From assembly GCA_963422705.1 (NCBI GenBank), contig OY730443.1:558001-622000 (forward strand): DNA of 64,000 bases. The letters run 5' to 3'. The position numbers were made by a program, and so were the translations under genes. The DNA comes from G963422705 sp963422705. GTDB taxonomy: Bacteria; Poribacteria; WGA-4E; WGA-3G. Of the stretch, positions 25,238-33,790 are shown in pieces. Below the pieces are notes generated by a model. It did not search any database. It saw only the letters and a program-made list of their open reading frames with translations, and had not been told where the DNA came from. Position 1 is the stretch's first letter. Each line of letters begins with the position of its first letter.

Positions 25238-27316
25238 CTATTCTTCCGCTTCCGCTTCCGCTGTTGCAGAGGCGATAACTTTTTGCGCAACATCATCTGG
25301 AACCACCTCGTAATGCGCGAATTCCATAATGAAGCTGCCGCGCGCACTCGTCATTGACTTCAGATCGATTGAGTAACGAAGCATTTCTGCAAGCGGGACA
25401 GTGGCTTGAATCACTTGACGTTTGCCAACCTGTTCAACCCCCATTACCTGCCCACGCCGTCCGTTGATGTCACCGATGATACTACCCATGAACTGTTCAG
25501 GTACGGTGATTGTGACATTCATAATCGGTTCAAGCAGCCCGGGATTGGCTTGTTCAGCGGCTGCAGCAAAAGCCATTGAGCCGGCGATTTGGAAGGCCAT
25601 ATCGGATGAATCAACTGCATGGTATTTTCCGTCGTAGAGATCGATTTGGATATCAACGATTGGATACCCGGCGATTAATCCGCGTTCCATCCTATCCCGA
25701 ATGCCTTTTTCGACGGCCGGGATATAGTTTCTCGGAATCGCTCCGCCGACAATATTGTTAACAAACTCAAAACCTTCACCACGCTGTATCGGCGCGAGGT
25801 TAATCCAGACATCCCCAAACTGTCCTCTTCCGCCGGATTGGCGTTTATGTCTCCCTTGGATGCTCCGAACGCTCCGTCGAATCGTTTCACGGTATGGTAC
25901 TTTCGGCGGGGTGACAGCGGTTTCCACGCCAAATTTATCTGCTATCCGCTCGCGATTGACGGTAATGTGAAGATCTCCGAGCCCTGAGATGAGTAGCTGC
26001 TTTGTCATCTCATTACGCTCAATTTTGAAAGCCGGGTCTTCTTCTGACATCCGGTTCAGCGCGTTCATCAATTTTTCGTCATCACCTTCCCGCGTTGAAC
26101 GGATGGCGTAAGAGATAACCGAGCTGGGAAAATCTATACCGGGGAGTTGAATTTCTGCATCTCTATCACAGAGCGTGTCGCCGGTTTGCGTTACAGAGAG
26201 TTTCGTCAGCGCTCCAATATCTCCCGCTTCAATTTGTGAGGTACTTATCGCGTTCTTTCCGTTCATGAACGCTGTTTTCCCGAGACGTTCAACCTGTCGA
26301 CGGTTTGGATTATTCACCTGGGAATCGCTTTTAAGAACGCCGGAGTAAACCCGGAAGAAGCTCAGCTGCCCAGCAAACGCATCCGCGATGGTTTTGAAAA
26401 TGACTGCGCTCATCGAGGCATCGGGGGTGGGCTCACGCCTATTTTCTTCATCGTCAACACTGATAACGGCCCCGGCATCCGCAGCGGATGGGAAGCAGCT
26501 CAGCAGGGTATCCATTACCTGCTGTACACCGATATTGTTCAATGCGGAGCCGCAGAGCACTGGGACAAATTGATTCGCGGAAATCCCTATTTTCAAGCCG
26601 TCCTGAATTTCCTCATCGGAGAGCTCGCCCTCAAAAAATTTTTCAATCAGCACGTCATCACTTTCAGCAGCAACTTCAACAAGTGCTTCTCGCGTTTCCT
26701 CAGCGTGTCCGGCTAATTCCCTGGGAATCTCCGTTTCCCGGCAACGTTCGTTCCCATTGGGTTGCGTAAAGGCACACATTTGAACGAAATCAACGATGCC
26801 AGAAAATTCTGCTTCTTTTCCAATGGGACTCTGAATTGCGATTGCCCGGGTTTCAAGGGTCTCCTCAATACTTGCGACTGCGTTTTCAAAACTGGCGTTC
26901 TCTTTATCCATTTTATTGATAAAGATTAGCCGGGGTAGATTATATTTATCGGCTGCTTCCCAAACCTTTTCCGTTCCCCCTTCAACACCGGTTGTTGCAT
27001 CGACAACAACGATAACTGCATCAACGACGCGTAGGACACTATAGAGTTCTCCATAAAAATCCTCCGCCCCGGGGGTATCAATCAAATTTAATTTCTGCCC
27101 TTGCCACTCGGCAATACATACAGAACAATTAATAGTGGTTTTCCGTTTTATCTCGTCAGTGGCATAGTCGCCTACGGAATTCCCGCTGTCTACGGTGCCC
27201 ATACGTTCAATGGCGCCACCGTTGTAAAGCATCGCTTCAACGAGGGATGTCTTACCTGCGCTTGAATGCGCAATAATTGCAATGTTCCGGATCTGATCCG
27301 TCCTATATTGTTTCAT
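25238..27316 (-). CDS. EF-G-like translation GTPase (non-canonical paralogue)
   Basis: This 692-residue protein has the full five-domain EF-G layout. GTPase motifs are AHSSAGKTSL (P-loop, residues 16-25), RKTTI (switch I), DTPGAEDF (switch II) and NKMD. Canonical EF-G has GHIDAGKTT and DTPGHVDF; here the catalytic His is Ala, as also changed in EF-G-2-type paralogues that hydrolyse GTP poorly or act outside elongation. Domain IV is present (GRGQFGDVWI, YIPAVEKGIRDRME). The Glu-rich ending DVAQKVIASATAEAEAEE is unremarkable. A consensus promoter lies about 250 nt upstream. It should not be annotated as the housekeeping fusA. Confidence 0.85.
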   Translation of the reverse strand: MKQYRTDQIRNIAIIAHSSAGKTSLVEAMLYNGGAIERMGTVDSGNSVGDYATDEIKRKTTINCSVCIAEWQGQKLNLIDTPGAEDFYGELYSVLRVVDAVIVVVDATTGVEGGTEKVWEAADKYNLPRLIFINKMDKENASFENAVASIEETLETRAIAIQSPIGKEAEFSGIVDFVQMCAFTQPNGNERCRETEIPRELAGHAEETREALVEVAAESDDVLIEKFFEGELSDEEIQDGLKIGISANQFVPVLCGSALNNIGVQQVMDTLLSCFPSAADAGAVISVDDEENRREPTPDASMSAVIFKTIADAFAGQLSFFRVYSGVLKSDSQVNNPNRRQVERLGKTAFMNGKNAISTSQIEAGDIGALTKLSVTQTGDTLCDRDAEIQLPGIDFPSSVISYAIRSTREGDDEKLMNALNRMSEEDPAFKIERNEMTKQLLISGLGDLHITVNRERIADKFGVETAVTPPKVPYRETIRRSVRSIQGRHKRQSGGRGQFGDVWINLAPIQRGEGFEFVNNIVGGAIPRNYIPAVEKGIRDRMERGLIAGYPIVDIQIDLYDGKYHAVDSSDMAFQIAGSMAFAAAAEQANPGLLEPIMNVTITVPEQFMGSIIGDINGRRGQVMGVEQVGKRQVIQATVPLAEMLRYSIDLKSMTSARGSFIMEFAHYEVVPDDVAQKVIASATAEAEAEE

Positions 27317-27570
27317 GTTCCTTCCTTTTTTCGTCTCTTAAGGCGGTAAGGCTAACCTGGCTTGAAGCACTTTGTGCCCATCTCCACCAGAGCAGCGGTG
27401 GCCATTTGCATATTGAAGTCTCCTTTTGCCGTTAACCACACGGATTTATCGAATAGAACAATAAATCCCTGGCGAATTTGAAAGTCTGAACGTTTCCGCC
27501 AAGACAACCGTATGTGAGCACCATACAAAAATTTGTATTCCTTGGAGAGGCAGGCCATTTAAACGAAATT

Positions 27571-27599
27571 ATTTTAGCACACGGGCACCAAAATGTCAA
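27571..27599 (-). promoter_or_regulatory. sigma70-type promoter for the EF-G-like gene
   Basis: On the minus strand TTGACA (27594-27599) and TAAAAT (27571-27576) are 17 nt apart. The leader to the start codon at 27316 would be about 250 nt. Confidence 0.7.
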
Positions 27600-27640
27600 G
27601 ATTTTAAACTGGATTTTTTTCGGGAAATCTGGTATAAATT

Positions 27641-27860
27641 TTGCTTGTCATGCGACAGCAAATTGCTTGTCATGCGACAGCAAATTGCTTGTCATGCGAC
27701 AGCAAATTGCTTGTCATGCGACAGCAAATTGCTTGTCATGCGACAGCAAATTGCTTGTCATGCGACAGCAAATTGCTTGTCATGCGACAGCAAATTGCTT
27801 GTCATGCGACAGCAAATTGCTTGTCATGCGACAGCAAATTGCTTGTCATGCGACAGCAAA
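27641..27860. repeat. ten perfect tandem copies of a 22-nt hairpin unit
   Basis: The unit begins TTGCTTGTC, has ATGC in the middle and ends GACAGCAAA. Ten copies run head to tail with no spacer and no mismatch. Within each unit TTGCT(T)GTC pairs with GACAGCAA, giving an 8-bp stem with one bulged T and a four-base loop. The array ends 57 nt before the TIM-barrel gene and 42 nt behind the -35 box of the divergent promoter. All forward frames are open through it, which is a consequence of the unit sequence. Confidence 0.97.
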
Positions 27861-27917
27861 TTGACAAAAAACGAAGTTTACACTAAGGGCTTGCAGGCTA
27901 TGTCCTAAGGAGGAATG

Positions 27918-28739
27918 ATGCCAGATTATACCAGAACCCATGTCTTAAACCGCCTTCAAACAGAATTGGATGCTGCGAAACCGCTCTTAGCTGTTGGCGC
28001 GGGAACAGGCATTACAGCCAAATTTGCTGAACAGGGAGGGGCGGACATCATCATTATTTATAACTCTGGACGTTATCGAATGTCCGGTTTCGGTTCTTGC
28101 GCCGGACTTTTGGCTTACGGTGATGCAAATGCCATTGTCATGGAGATGGGGGAGCGTGAAGTGCTGCCGGTTGTCGAAGAGACACCTGTGATTGCGGGGG
28201 TAAACGGCACGGATCCTACCAGGCGAATGAGTAACTTTCTCAAGCGGGTGCGCGATGTCGGTTTTGACGGTGTCAACAATTTCCCCACAGTCGGTGTCAT
28301 CGATGGCACATTCCGGCGAACGCTTGAGGAGACAGGAATGGGTTTCTATAAAGAGGTCGAGATGATAGGCATCGCGCGTGACATGGAGCTTTTCACGATT
28401 GTCTATGTGTTTAATCCGGCGGAGGCGGAAAGTATGGCATCGGTGGGCGCAGATGTCATTATCGCACACATGGGCACGACGGTAGGCGGTACCATTGGGG
28501 CGGAAACCGCTTTCACGCTTGAGGACGCAGCCGTCAGCGTACAAGAAATCTGTGATGCAGCAAAAACCTGCAACCCTGATGTGATTTGCCTCGCGCACGG
28601 CGGGCCCATCTCAAAGGCACCTGAAGCAGCATTTATCAATGAGAGAACGGATACCGTCGGGTTTGTTGGTGCTTCTAGCATTGAGCGGTTTGCATGCGAG
28701 GAAAGCATTCCGAGAGTCACGGCTTCATTTAAAGCTTAG
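27918..28739 (+). CDS. TIM-barrel protein of the Tm-1 C-terminal / PEP-hydrolase-like family
   Basis: This 273-residue TIM-barrel protein matches the family that forms the second half of plant Tm-1 and is often called phosphoenolpyruvate hydrolase-like. Landmarks are LLAVGAGTGITAKFAEQGGA, IIIIYNSGRYRMSGFGSCAG, GDANAIVMEMG, PVIAGVNGTDP, FDGVNNFPTVGVIDG and VIIAHMGTTVGG. AAGGAGG lies four bases before the ATG at 27918; the ATG one codon earlier is too close. Its natural partner, UPF0261, is encoded at 19324-20535 rather than next to it. Biochemical role in bacteria is not established. Confidence 0.85.
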   Translation: MPDYTRTHVLNRLQTELDAAKPLLAVGAGTGITAKFAEQGGADIIIIYNSGRYRMSGFGSCAGLLAYGDANAIVMEMGEREVLPVVEETPVIAGVNGTDPTRRMSNFLKRVRDVGFDGVNNFPTVGVIDGTFRRTLEETGMGFYKEVEMIGIARDMELFTIVYVFNPAEAESMASVGADVIIAHMGTTVGGTIGAETAFTLEDAAVSVQEICDAAKTCNPDVICLAHGGPISKAPEAAFINERTDTVGFVGASSIERFACEESIPRVTASFKA

Positions 28740-28834
28740 TTTGAGAACCGAAAAAAATATAGAGATACTTAAAGGAATAGGGGTGAACATGGGCGCCACC
28801 CCTATTTTAGGGTTAAGCCGTCAACGGGTTCGTT

Positions 28835-29593
28835 TTAGACGTTACAGACATCAAAAGCGGCTTGCATCGCGGCAATTGGGTCACTTTTCGGTCCGAATTC
28901 ATGTCCGACGTAGAGGTTGTACCCGGTTTTCGCAATCGCGCGCATGACTGCGGGATAGTAGATTTCCTGCTCGTCGTCCAAGTCACGGCGGCCGGGGTTG
29001 CCCGCTGTATGAAAATGGCCGATGTAGTCAATGTAATCGGTGATATTACGTATGAGATCGCCTTCCATAATCTGCATGTGGTAGATGTCGTAGAGCAGCT
29101 GCGCTCGTTCTGAGCCAACCCCTTTGCACACTTCAACGCCCCAGTCTGTCTTATCACACTGATAGTCTGGATGGTTGACTTTGCTGTTGAGAAGTTCAAT
29201 GCAGAGATTAATCCCTTTCTCCTCGGCAGCCTTTGTAACGCGCGATAGTCCTTCTATGGTGTTATCCCGTCCCTCTTCTTCTGATTTTCCTTCCCGGTTA
29301 CCCGAGAAACATATCAGTCCGGGGATATCATTTTCTGCCGCGATGTCAATATTTTTAAGGATTTCATCCTCAATTCTGTCATGATTTTCGCGTTTATTCA
29401 ATCCATCGGGTAAAGAGGTGTGCCCGACAATAATCGCGACGCGCATCCCGTTGTCCCGAACGACGGGCCAGAGCGCTGCGGGGAGCATTTCAACAGATTT
29501 ATAGCCGATTTCGGCGGCTTTGCGGATAACATCTTCTGGATTGTCAGCACCACGGCTGAAACCGCCAAAACAAATTGATTGATTGATTCCCAT
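28835..29593 (-). CDS. sugar-phosphate isomerase/epimerase, hydroxypyruvate isomerase-like
   Basis: This 252-residue xylose-isomerase-like TIM barrel has the metal-site Glu in LCIELLNSK, a second ligand in LLYDIYHMQ, a His in DYIGHFHTAG and a final Glu in YVGHEFGP. This order matches hydroxypyruvate isomerase and related ketol isomerases. The ATG at 29593 was preferred over an upstream in-frame start because the barrel begins directly with INQSICFGGF. It lies 102 nt downstream of an oxidoreductase gene on the same strand, a common pairing in polyol catabolism. Confidence 0.82.
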   Translation of the reverse strand: MGINQSICFGGFSRGADNPEDVIRKAAEIGYKSVEMLPAALWPVVRDNGMRVAIIVGHTSLPDGLNKRENHDRIEDEILKNIDIAAENDIPGLICFSGNREGKSEEEGRDNTIEGLSRVTKAAEEKGINLCIELLNSKVNHPDYQCDKTDWGVEVCKGVGSERAQLLYDIYHMQIMEGDLIRNITDYIDYIGHFHTAGNPGRRDLDDEQEIYYPAVMRAIAKTGYNLYVGHEFGPKSDPIAAMQAAFDVCNV

Positions 29594-29695
29594 AATTAAT
29601 GTATTCTCTCTTTTTCTGTCGGGACAGCCAACGACTGCCCCTGACAAACTTTTATCTCACGAAGCGAGTGCATCCGATATCGTTGTCGTCATTGC

Positions 29696-30661
29696 TTAGA
29701 TGTCAACGGCTTTGCCAGTCCGGAAAGACTTACTCGCAGCAAGCATGATGCGGAGTGTCTGAAGTGCGTCACCATACGATGATAGGATTTTTGAACCGTC
29801 GCCGCTTTTCACGGCGTCAATAAACACCCTGTCGCGTTCTTGCCCCCCTTCATTTGAGAGGGGTTGAGTTTCCCCTTTGCGGTTAAAGTTGTTGGGGCCA
29901 CCGACGGTAACAACGAGGCCACGACAGAAGACTTCCAGGTGAACGCGCCCGAATCCTTCCATTGCGCATGCAGAGACGATGTTGGCAACAGCCCCGTTCT
30001 CAAATTCAATGTTCACCATACTGATGTCGTCTACATCATAGTTTGGGACATCTGTCATGCTTCCACTTGCTGCAACACCGTGGACGGTTTTGCCGTCGCT
30101 ACCGACAAGAAAACGGGCGAGATCGAAGATATGTGTTGTCTGTTCAACGTGTTGTCCACCGGATTGTGCCCGGACACGCCACCACGGGGTACCTGGCAAA
30201 CCGCCCATCCAGTAGCCGAGCGCGCCGAGGATTTGCGGCTGCTCTTCAAGCATCGCCTTTGCATTCTGGGCATTGCCGCCGTAACGCCAGTGGTAACCGA
30301 CACTGGTGATAACACCAGCCTGTTCAATAGCGTCATTGATGATAATTGCGGGTTCCAGTTCGGAATGGATCGGTTTTTCAATAAACATCGCAATGCCTTT
30401 TTCGCATGCGATACGTTCTTGTTCACCGTGTGCGAACGGAGGTGTGCAGATGTAAACCGCGTCTAAATCTTCTTTGTCGTACATAACGCGATAGTCGGCG
30501 TAAGCATTACCTCCGAATTCTTCAGCACGTTGCTTCGCGCGTTCTTCGGAGATGTCGCACATGGCTGTAAATTCAACGTCATCAAAGTTATCCTTAAGGT
30601 TACGCATGTGCGCACTCGCCATACCGCCTGTCCCGATAAAACCGAGTTTTACTGTATCCAT
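29696..30661 (-). CDS. Gfo/Idh/MocA-family NAD(P)-dependent oxidoreductase
   Basis: This 321-residue protein begins with LGFIGTGGMASAHMRNL (Rossmann G-x-G-x-x-A) and has the E-K-P-like motif AMFIEKPIHSE near residue 95. The substrate-domain D-x-x-x-H is ARAQSGGQHVEQTTHIFDLA with its His and Asp. It probably oxidises a sugar or cyclitol, with the adjacent isomerase handling the product. It is the upstream gene of that pair. Exact substrate unknown. Confidence 0.85.
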   Translation of the reverse strand: MDTVKLGFIGTGGMASAHMRNLKDNFDDVEFTAMCDISEERAKQRAEEFGGNAYADYRVMYDKEDLDAVYICTPPFAHGEQERIACEKGIAMFIEKPIHSELEPAIIINDAIEQAGVITSVGYHWRYGGNAQNAKAMLEEQPQILGALGYWMGGLPGTPWWRVRAQSGGQHVEQTTHIFDLARFLVGSDGKTVHGVAASGSMTDVPNYDVDDISMVNIEFENGAVANIVSACAMEGFGRVHLEVFCRGLVVTVGGPNNFNRKGETQPLSNEGGQERDRVFIDAVKSGDGSKILSSYGDALQTLRIMLAASKSFRTGKAVDI

Positions 30662-30768
30662 AGTTTCTCCTGAAAAAAATAGGGGTTTATAGAAAAGTCC
30701 GTTAATTCTATCAGTATAGTTTATCAGAAATCGGGTGTTTATCGCAAGTAATTTATCTGAAATTGTGT

Positions 30769-30774
30769 TATAAT
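30769..30774 (+). promoter_or_regulatory. extended -10 element upstream of the isomerase gene
   Basis: TGTTATAAT is an extended -10 (TGn plus TATAAT) without a clear -35 box, about 130 nt before the ATG at 30900. It could drive the isomerase and the GlmL-like gene. Confidence 0.35.
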
Positions 30775-30899
30775 AGGTTTGATTGTGGGAATTAACAGGC
30801 GAGGGTGCATCAGTTATTTGAATGTTTTTGGCGAAAGTGGCGCGAAAAAAGTGCCGCTAGCAACTTTCGGTAAGCCTTGTCTAAGAAGGAGGATACGCA

Positions 30900-31691
30900 A
30901 TGGGTTTCAAGTTTGGATATAGTACGTTACGCTGGACAACGCCGGACTTTGAGAAATTGCTGACGCAGTTAAAGGAAGCCGGTTGGGACGGTTGGGAGAT
31001 GCGGCAATCGTTAGATTGGGTGGGAACACCGCAACGCATCCGACAATTGTGCGATAATGTCGGTTTGCCGATTGCGGCTGTTACTGCCCGTGGGTTGCCC
31101 ATTCACAAAGACTGGGCGGAAATGGAACTGAATAAACGGCGCATTGATTTCGCCGCAGAAGTTGAGGCAGACTGTTTCATGTTCATGGGCGCCGCAAAAC
31201 CGGAGGGCCGCGCCGTCGAGCATTCTGATATCGCGGCGCTCGCCGACGTCTCCGAAGAGTGGGCAGCGTACGCCGCACAATACGATTTGGATGTCTGTTA
31301 TCATATTCATACCAATACGACGATTGATTCTATTAACGACTGGGCGAAATATATGAGTCTACTCCGGAAATGCAAACTGTGCATTGACGTCTCGCATTCT
31401 GCACTCTGGGGCTTCAATCCGATTGAATCCATTCGCCGTTACAACGAGGCGCTCGTCTACGTGCACCTGCAGGATTATTGTAGTGCCACTGGTGGGAATG
31501 GTACCCCGTATGATGTGGAGTGGGTGGATGTCGGGGGAGGCACCGTCATGGATTTTCCCGGAATTATATCTACTTTGGAAAAACTCGGCTATGATAGATG
31601 GGTGACGGCGTGCCCGGGGCAGGTTGAATCGCGCTCCGATGTTGAGCGCATGTCAATCAACCGTGAATATCTTCGCGGTTTGGGGTATTAG
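30900..31691 (+). CDS. sugar-phosphate isomerase/epimerase (IolE/xylose-isomerase-like TIM barrel)
   Basis: This 263-residue TIM barrel begins FKFGYSTLRWTTPDFEKLL and carries metal-site residues in VCYHIHTNT, CIDVSHSALWG, YVHLQDY and the end strand WVTACPGQ. Most members have Glu in the last strand, where TACPG differs here. The family includes inosose dehydratase, hydroxypyruvate isomerase and tagatose epimerases. AAGGAGG lies seven bases before the ATG. It is followed after 20 nt by the GlmL-like gene and probably shares its transcript. Confidence 0.8.
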   Translation: MGFKFGYSTLRWTTPDFEKLLTQLKEAGWDGWEMRQSLDWVGTPQRIRQLCDNVGLPIAAVTARGLPIHKDWAEMELNKRRIDFAAEVEADCFMFMGAAKPEGRAVEHSDIAALADVSEEWAAYAAQYDLDVCYHIHTNTTIDSINDWAKYMSLLRKCKLCIDVSHSALWGFNPIESIRRYNEALVYVHLQDYCSATGGNGTPYDVEWVDVGGGTVMDFPGIISTLEKLGYDRWVTACPGQVESRSDVERMSINREYLRGLGY

Positions 31692-31711
31692 AAACACGAC
31701 GGATAAAGGAT

Positions 31712-33598
31712 ATGCTGGAAGGGATAGAAAAGGAAATGGCAAACGCGCAGACGACGACATCAGGACAGAAGATTCCACACAATCGAGAATCGCAATTCCG
31801 TTCGATTCTCGCAACGGATTGTGGAAGTACGACAACGAAGGCAATTCTGATTGAGAAACGCGGAGATGAATATCATCTTGTTGTGCGCGGGGAAGCACCC
31901 ACAACGGTTGAAGCGCCCGTTGAAGATGTCACAGCCGGTGTGATTAACGCTATCACAGAAGTCGAAGAACTCGCTGGACGAAAATTGCTGAGAGACGGCT
32001 TTATCCTGAAACCACAACATGGCGACGAAGGCGTAGATGTTTACATTTCAACGAGTAGCGCAGGCGGTGGACTACAGATGATGGTGGCAGGCGTTGTCAG
32101 GAACCTCACTGCGGAGAGCGCCGAACGCGCCGCACTCGGCGCAGGAGCGATTGTAATGGATGTCATCGCGTCTAACGATAAACGGCTTCCGCATGAAAAA
32201 ATTGAACGGATTCGATATCTGCGACCGGATATGCTACTGCTCTCTGGTGGGGTTGATGGTGGAACGACATCACATGTGGTTGAATTGGCAGAAATCATCG
32301 CCGCTGCACGCCCCCAGCCCCGGTTAGGTATTGCTTATGAACTTCCACTTATCTATGCGGGCAATAAAGACGCGTGTAAACTCATCAAGGAATGTTTGGA
32401 AGATGTCATGTCTTTGGAGATGGTAGATAACCTTCGCCCGGTTTTGGAACGTGAAGAATTGATGCCGACTCGTCTTAAGATTCAGGAACAATTCCTTGAA
32501 CATGTCATGGCTCATGCACCGGGGTATAAGAAACTCATCGGATGGACGGATGCACCGATTATGCCGACACCGGGAGCTGTCGCCGAGATTATTCAGACTG
32601 TCGCATCACAGCAGGATATTGAGGTGCTCGGTGTAGATATTGGCGGGGCGACGACAGATGTCTTTTCAGTGTTCAAAAATCGAGAAGCGGCCCCTATTTT
32701 CAATCGAACGGTGAGTGCGAACCTCGGAATGAGTTATAGTGTTTCTAATGTACTTGCTGAGACGGGGTTGGACAACGTTTTACGATGGGTGCCTTTTGAC
32801 ATTGCGGTGAGTGAACTGCGCAATCGGGTGAAGAACAAGATGATTCGCCCGACAACCATTCCACAGACACTTGAAGAGTTGATACTTGAACAAGCGATTG
32901 CGCGCGAAGCACTACGATTAGCTTTTGAACAGCATAAACAACTCGCTGTTGAATTGCGCGGCGTTCAGCAGCAGCGTACAATTTCTGAGGCATTTGCTCA
33001 GACTGAAAGCGGGCAGACACTTGTCAATATGATGAGTTTGGACATGGTGGTAGGCAGCGGTGGCGTGCTCTCTCACGCGCCGCGTCGACAGCAAGCGATG
33101 TTGATGATGATAGACGCCTTCCAACCAGAGGGAGTCACGCACCTCGTTGTGGATAGTATCTTCATGATGCCGCAACTCGGTGTACTCTCGCAAGTCAATG
33201 TAGAAGCCGCTACACAGGTTTTTGAACGCGATTGCTTGGTTCATTTAGGCACCTGTATTGCCCCAGTCGGTGATGGAAAGCAGGGAGAACCATGTATTTC
33301 TATGCAACTTGACGTTGAGGGTAAGGCGCCACTCACCGAAGAAATCGCGTTTGGGGAACTCCGGCTTTATCTACTCGCACCAGGAGAGACAGCGACAGTG
33401 AAACTCCAACCGGAGCGCCAGTTTGACATCGGGGCAAGCCGCGGCCACGCGATTGAAGATAAAGTGAGAGGCGGTGTTGTGGGGTTGCTCCTTGATACTC
33501 GCGGCAGGCCGCTTAAAATTCCGACTGACGCTGCACAACGCGTAACGCAACTCAAAAAGTGGCAGCGCGCATTAGATGTGTATCCATTTCGTGAATAG
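31712..33598 (+). CDS. GlmL/MutL-like protein (glutamate mutase accessory family)
   Basis: This 628-residue protein belongs to the MutL family found beside adenosylcobalamin-dependent glutamate mutases, with an acetate kinase/Hsp70-like ATPase fold. The phosphate-1 loop is ILATDCGSTTTKAILIEK and the second is VLGVDIGGATTDVFSV, with VVGSGGVLSHAPRRQQ near the C-terminus. GlmL is thought to help repair or reactivate the B12 enzyme. No mutase subunits (GlmS or GlmE) are in the window, so the client is unknown. ATG at 31712 and 31736 are both possible starts. Confidence 0.8.
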   Translation: MLEGIEKEMANAQTTTSGQKIPHNRESQFRSILATDCGSTTTKAILIEKRGDEYHLVVRGEAPTTVEAPVEDVTAGVINAITEVEELAGRKLLRDGFILKPQHGDEGVDVYISTSSAGGGLQMMVAGVVRNLTAESAERAALGAGAIVMDVIASNDKRLPHEKIERIRYLRPDMLLLSGGVDGGTTSHVVELAEIIAAARPQPRLGIAYELPLIYAGNKDACKLIKECLEDVMSLEMVDNLRPVLEREELMPTRLKIQEQFLEHVMAHAPGYKKLIGWTDAPIMPTPGAVAEIIQTVASQQDIEVLGVDIGGATTDVFSVFKNREAAPIFNRTVSANLGMSYSVSNVLAETGLDNVLRWVPFDIAVSELRNRVKNKMIRPTTIPQTLEELILEQAIAREALRLAFEQHKQLAVELRGVQQQRTISEAFAQTESGQTLVNMMSLDMVVGSGGVLSHAPRRQQAMLMMIDAFQPEGVTHLVVDSIFMMPQLGVLSQVNVEAATQVFERDCLVHLGTCIAPVGDGKQGEPCISMQLDVEGKAPLTEEIAFGELRLYLLAPGETATVKLQPERQFDIGASRGHAIEDKVRGGVVGLLLDTRGRPLKIPTDAAQRVTQLKKWQRALDVYPFRE

Positions 33599-33790
33599 GA
33601 ACCTTTGGGCGGAGATAGCAAGGTGCTCCAAAGCTAGATTCAAACAATTGGATACTTGCTGGTTCGTTTTATTTTTTTTCTTTTTTTAATTTTCTTGACA
33701 CAAGCTACTATCCTGAGACAAGCGATAAGCGGTTTACACCAAAGGGAAAGAAGCTGCTCTCTACGCAAGCGCGTAAATAGAGACGAAAAA

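Larger units (their letters stand above)
27317..27917. other. divergent intergenic region with promoter and tandem hairpin array
   Basis: About 600 nt separate the EF-G-like gene (minus) from the TIM-barrel gene (plus). It contains a minus-strand promoter, a roughly 240-nt leader with a segment (27367-27418) similar to 20710-20753, and ten copies of a 22-nt repeat. A 68-codon frame at 27352-27558 lies in the leader but has no ribosome binding site. Confidence 0.6.

Noticed and set aside
27352..27558. 68-codon frame in the leader of the EF-G-like gene
   Set aside because: No Shine-Dalgarno site, and the similarity to the UPF0261 leader does not keep a reading frame.
27641..27860. Possible CRISPR array
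   Set aside because: The 22-nt units are directly adjacent with no spacers, and no cas genes are in the window.
27514..27908. Open reading frames of 80-116 codons across the tandem repeat in three frames
   Set aside because: They result from a stop-free 22-nt repeat; no ribosome site and no protein-like variation.
29864..30466. 200-codon frame antisense to an oxidoreductase gene
   Set aside because: Shadow frame; Cys-rich random composition and no ribosome site.
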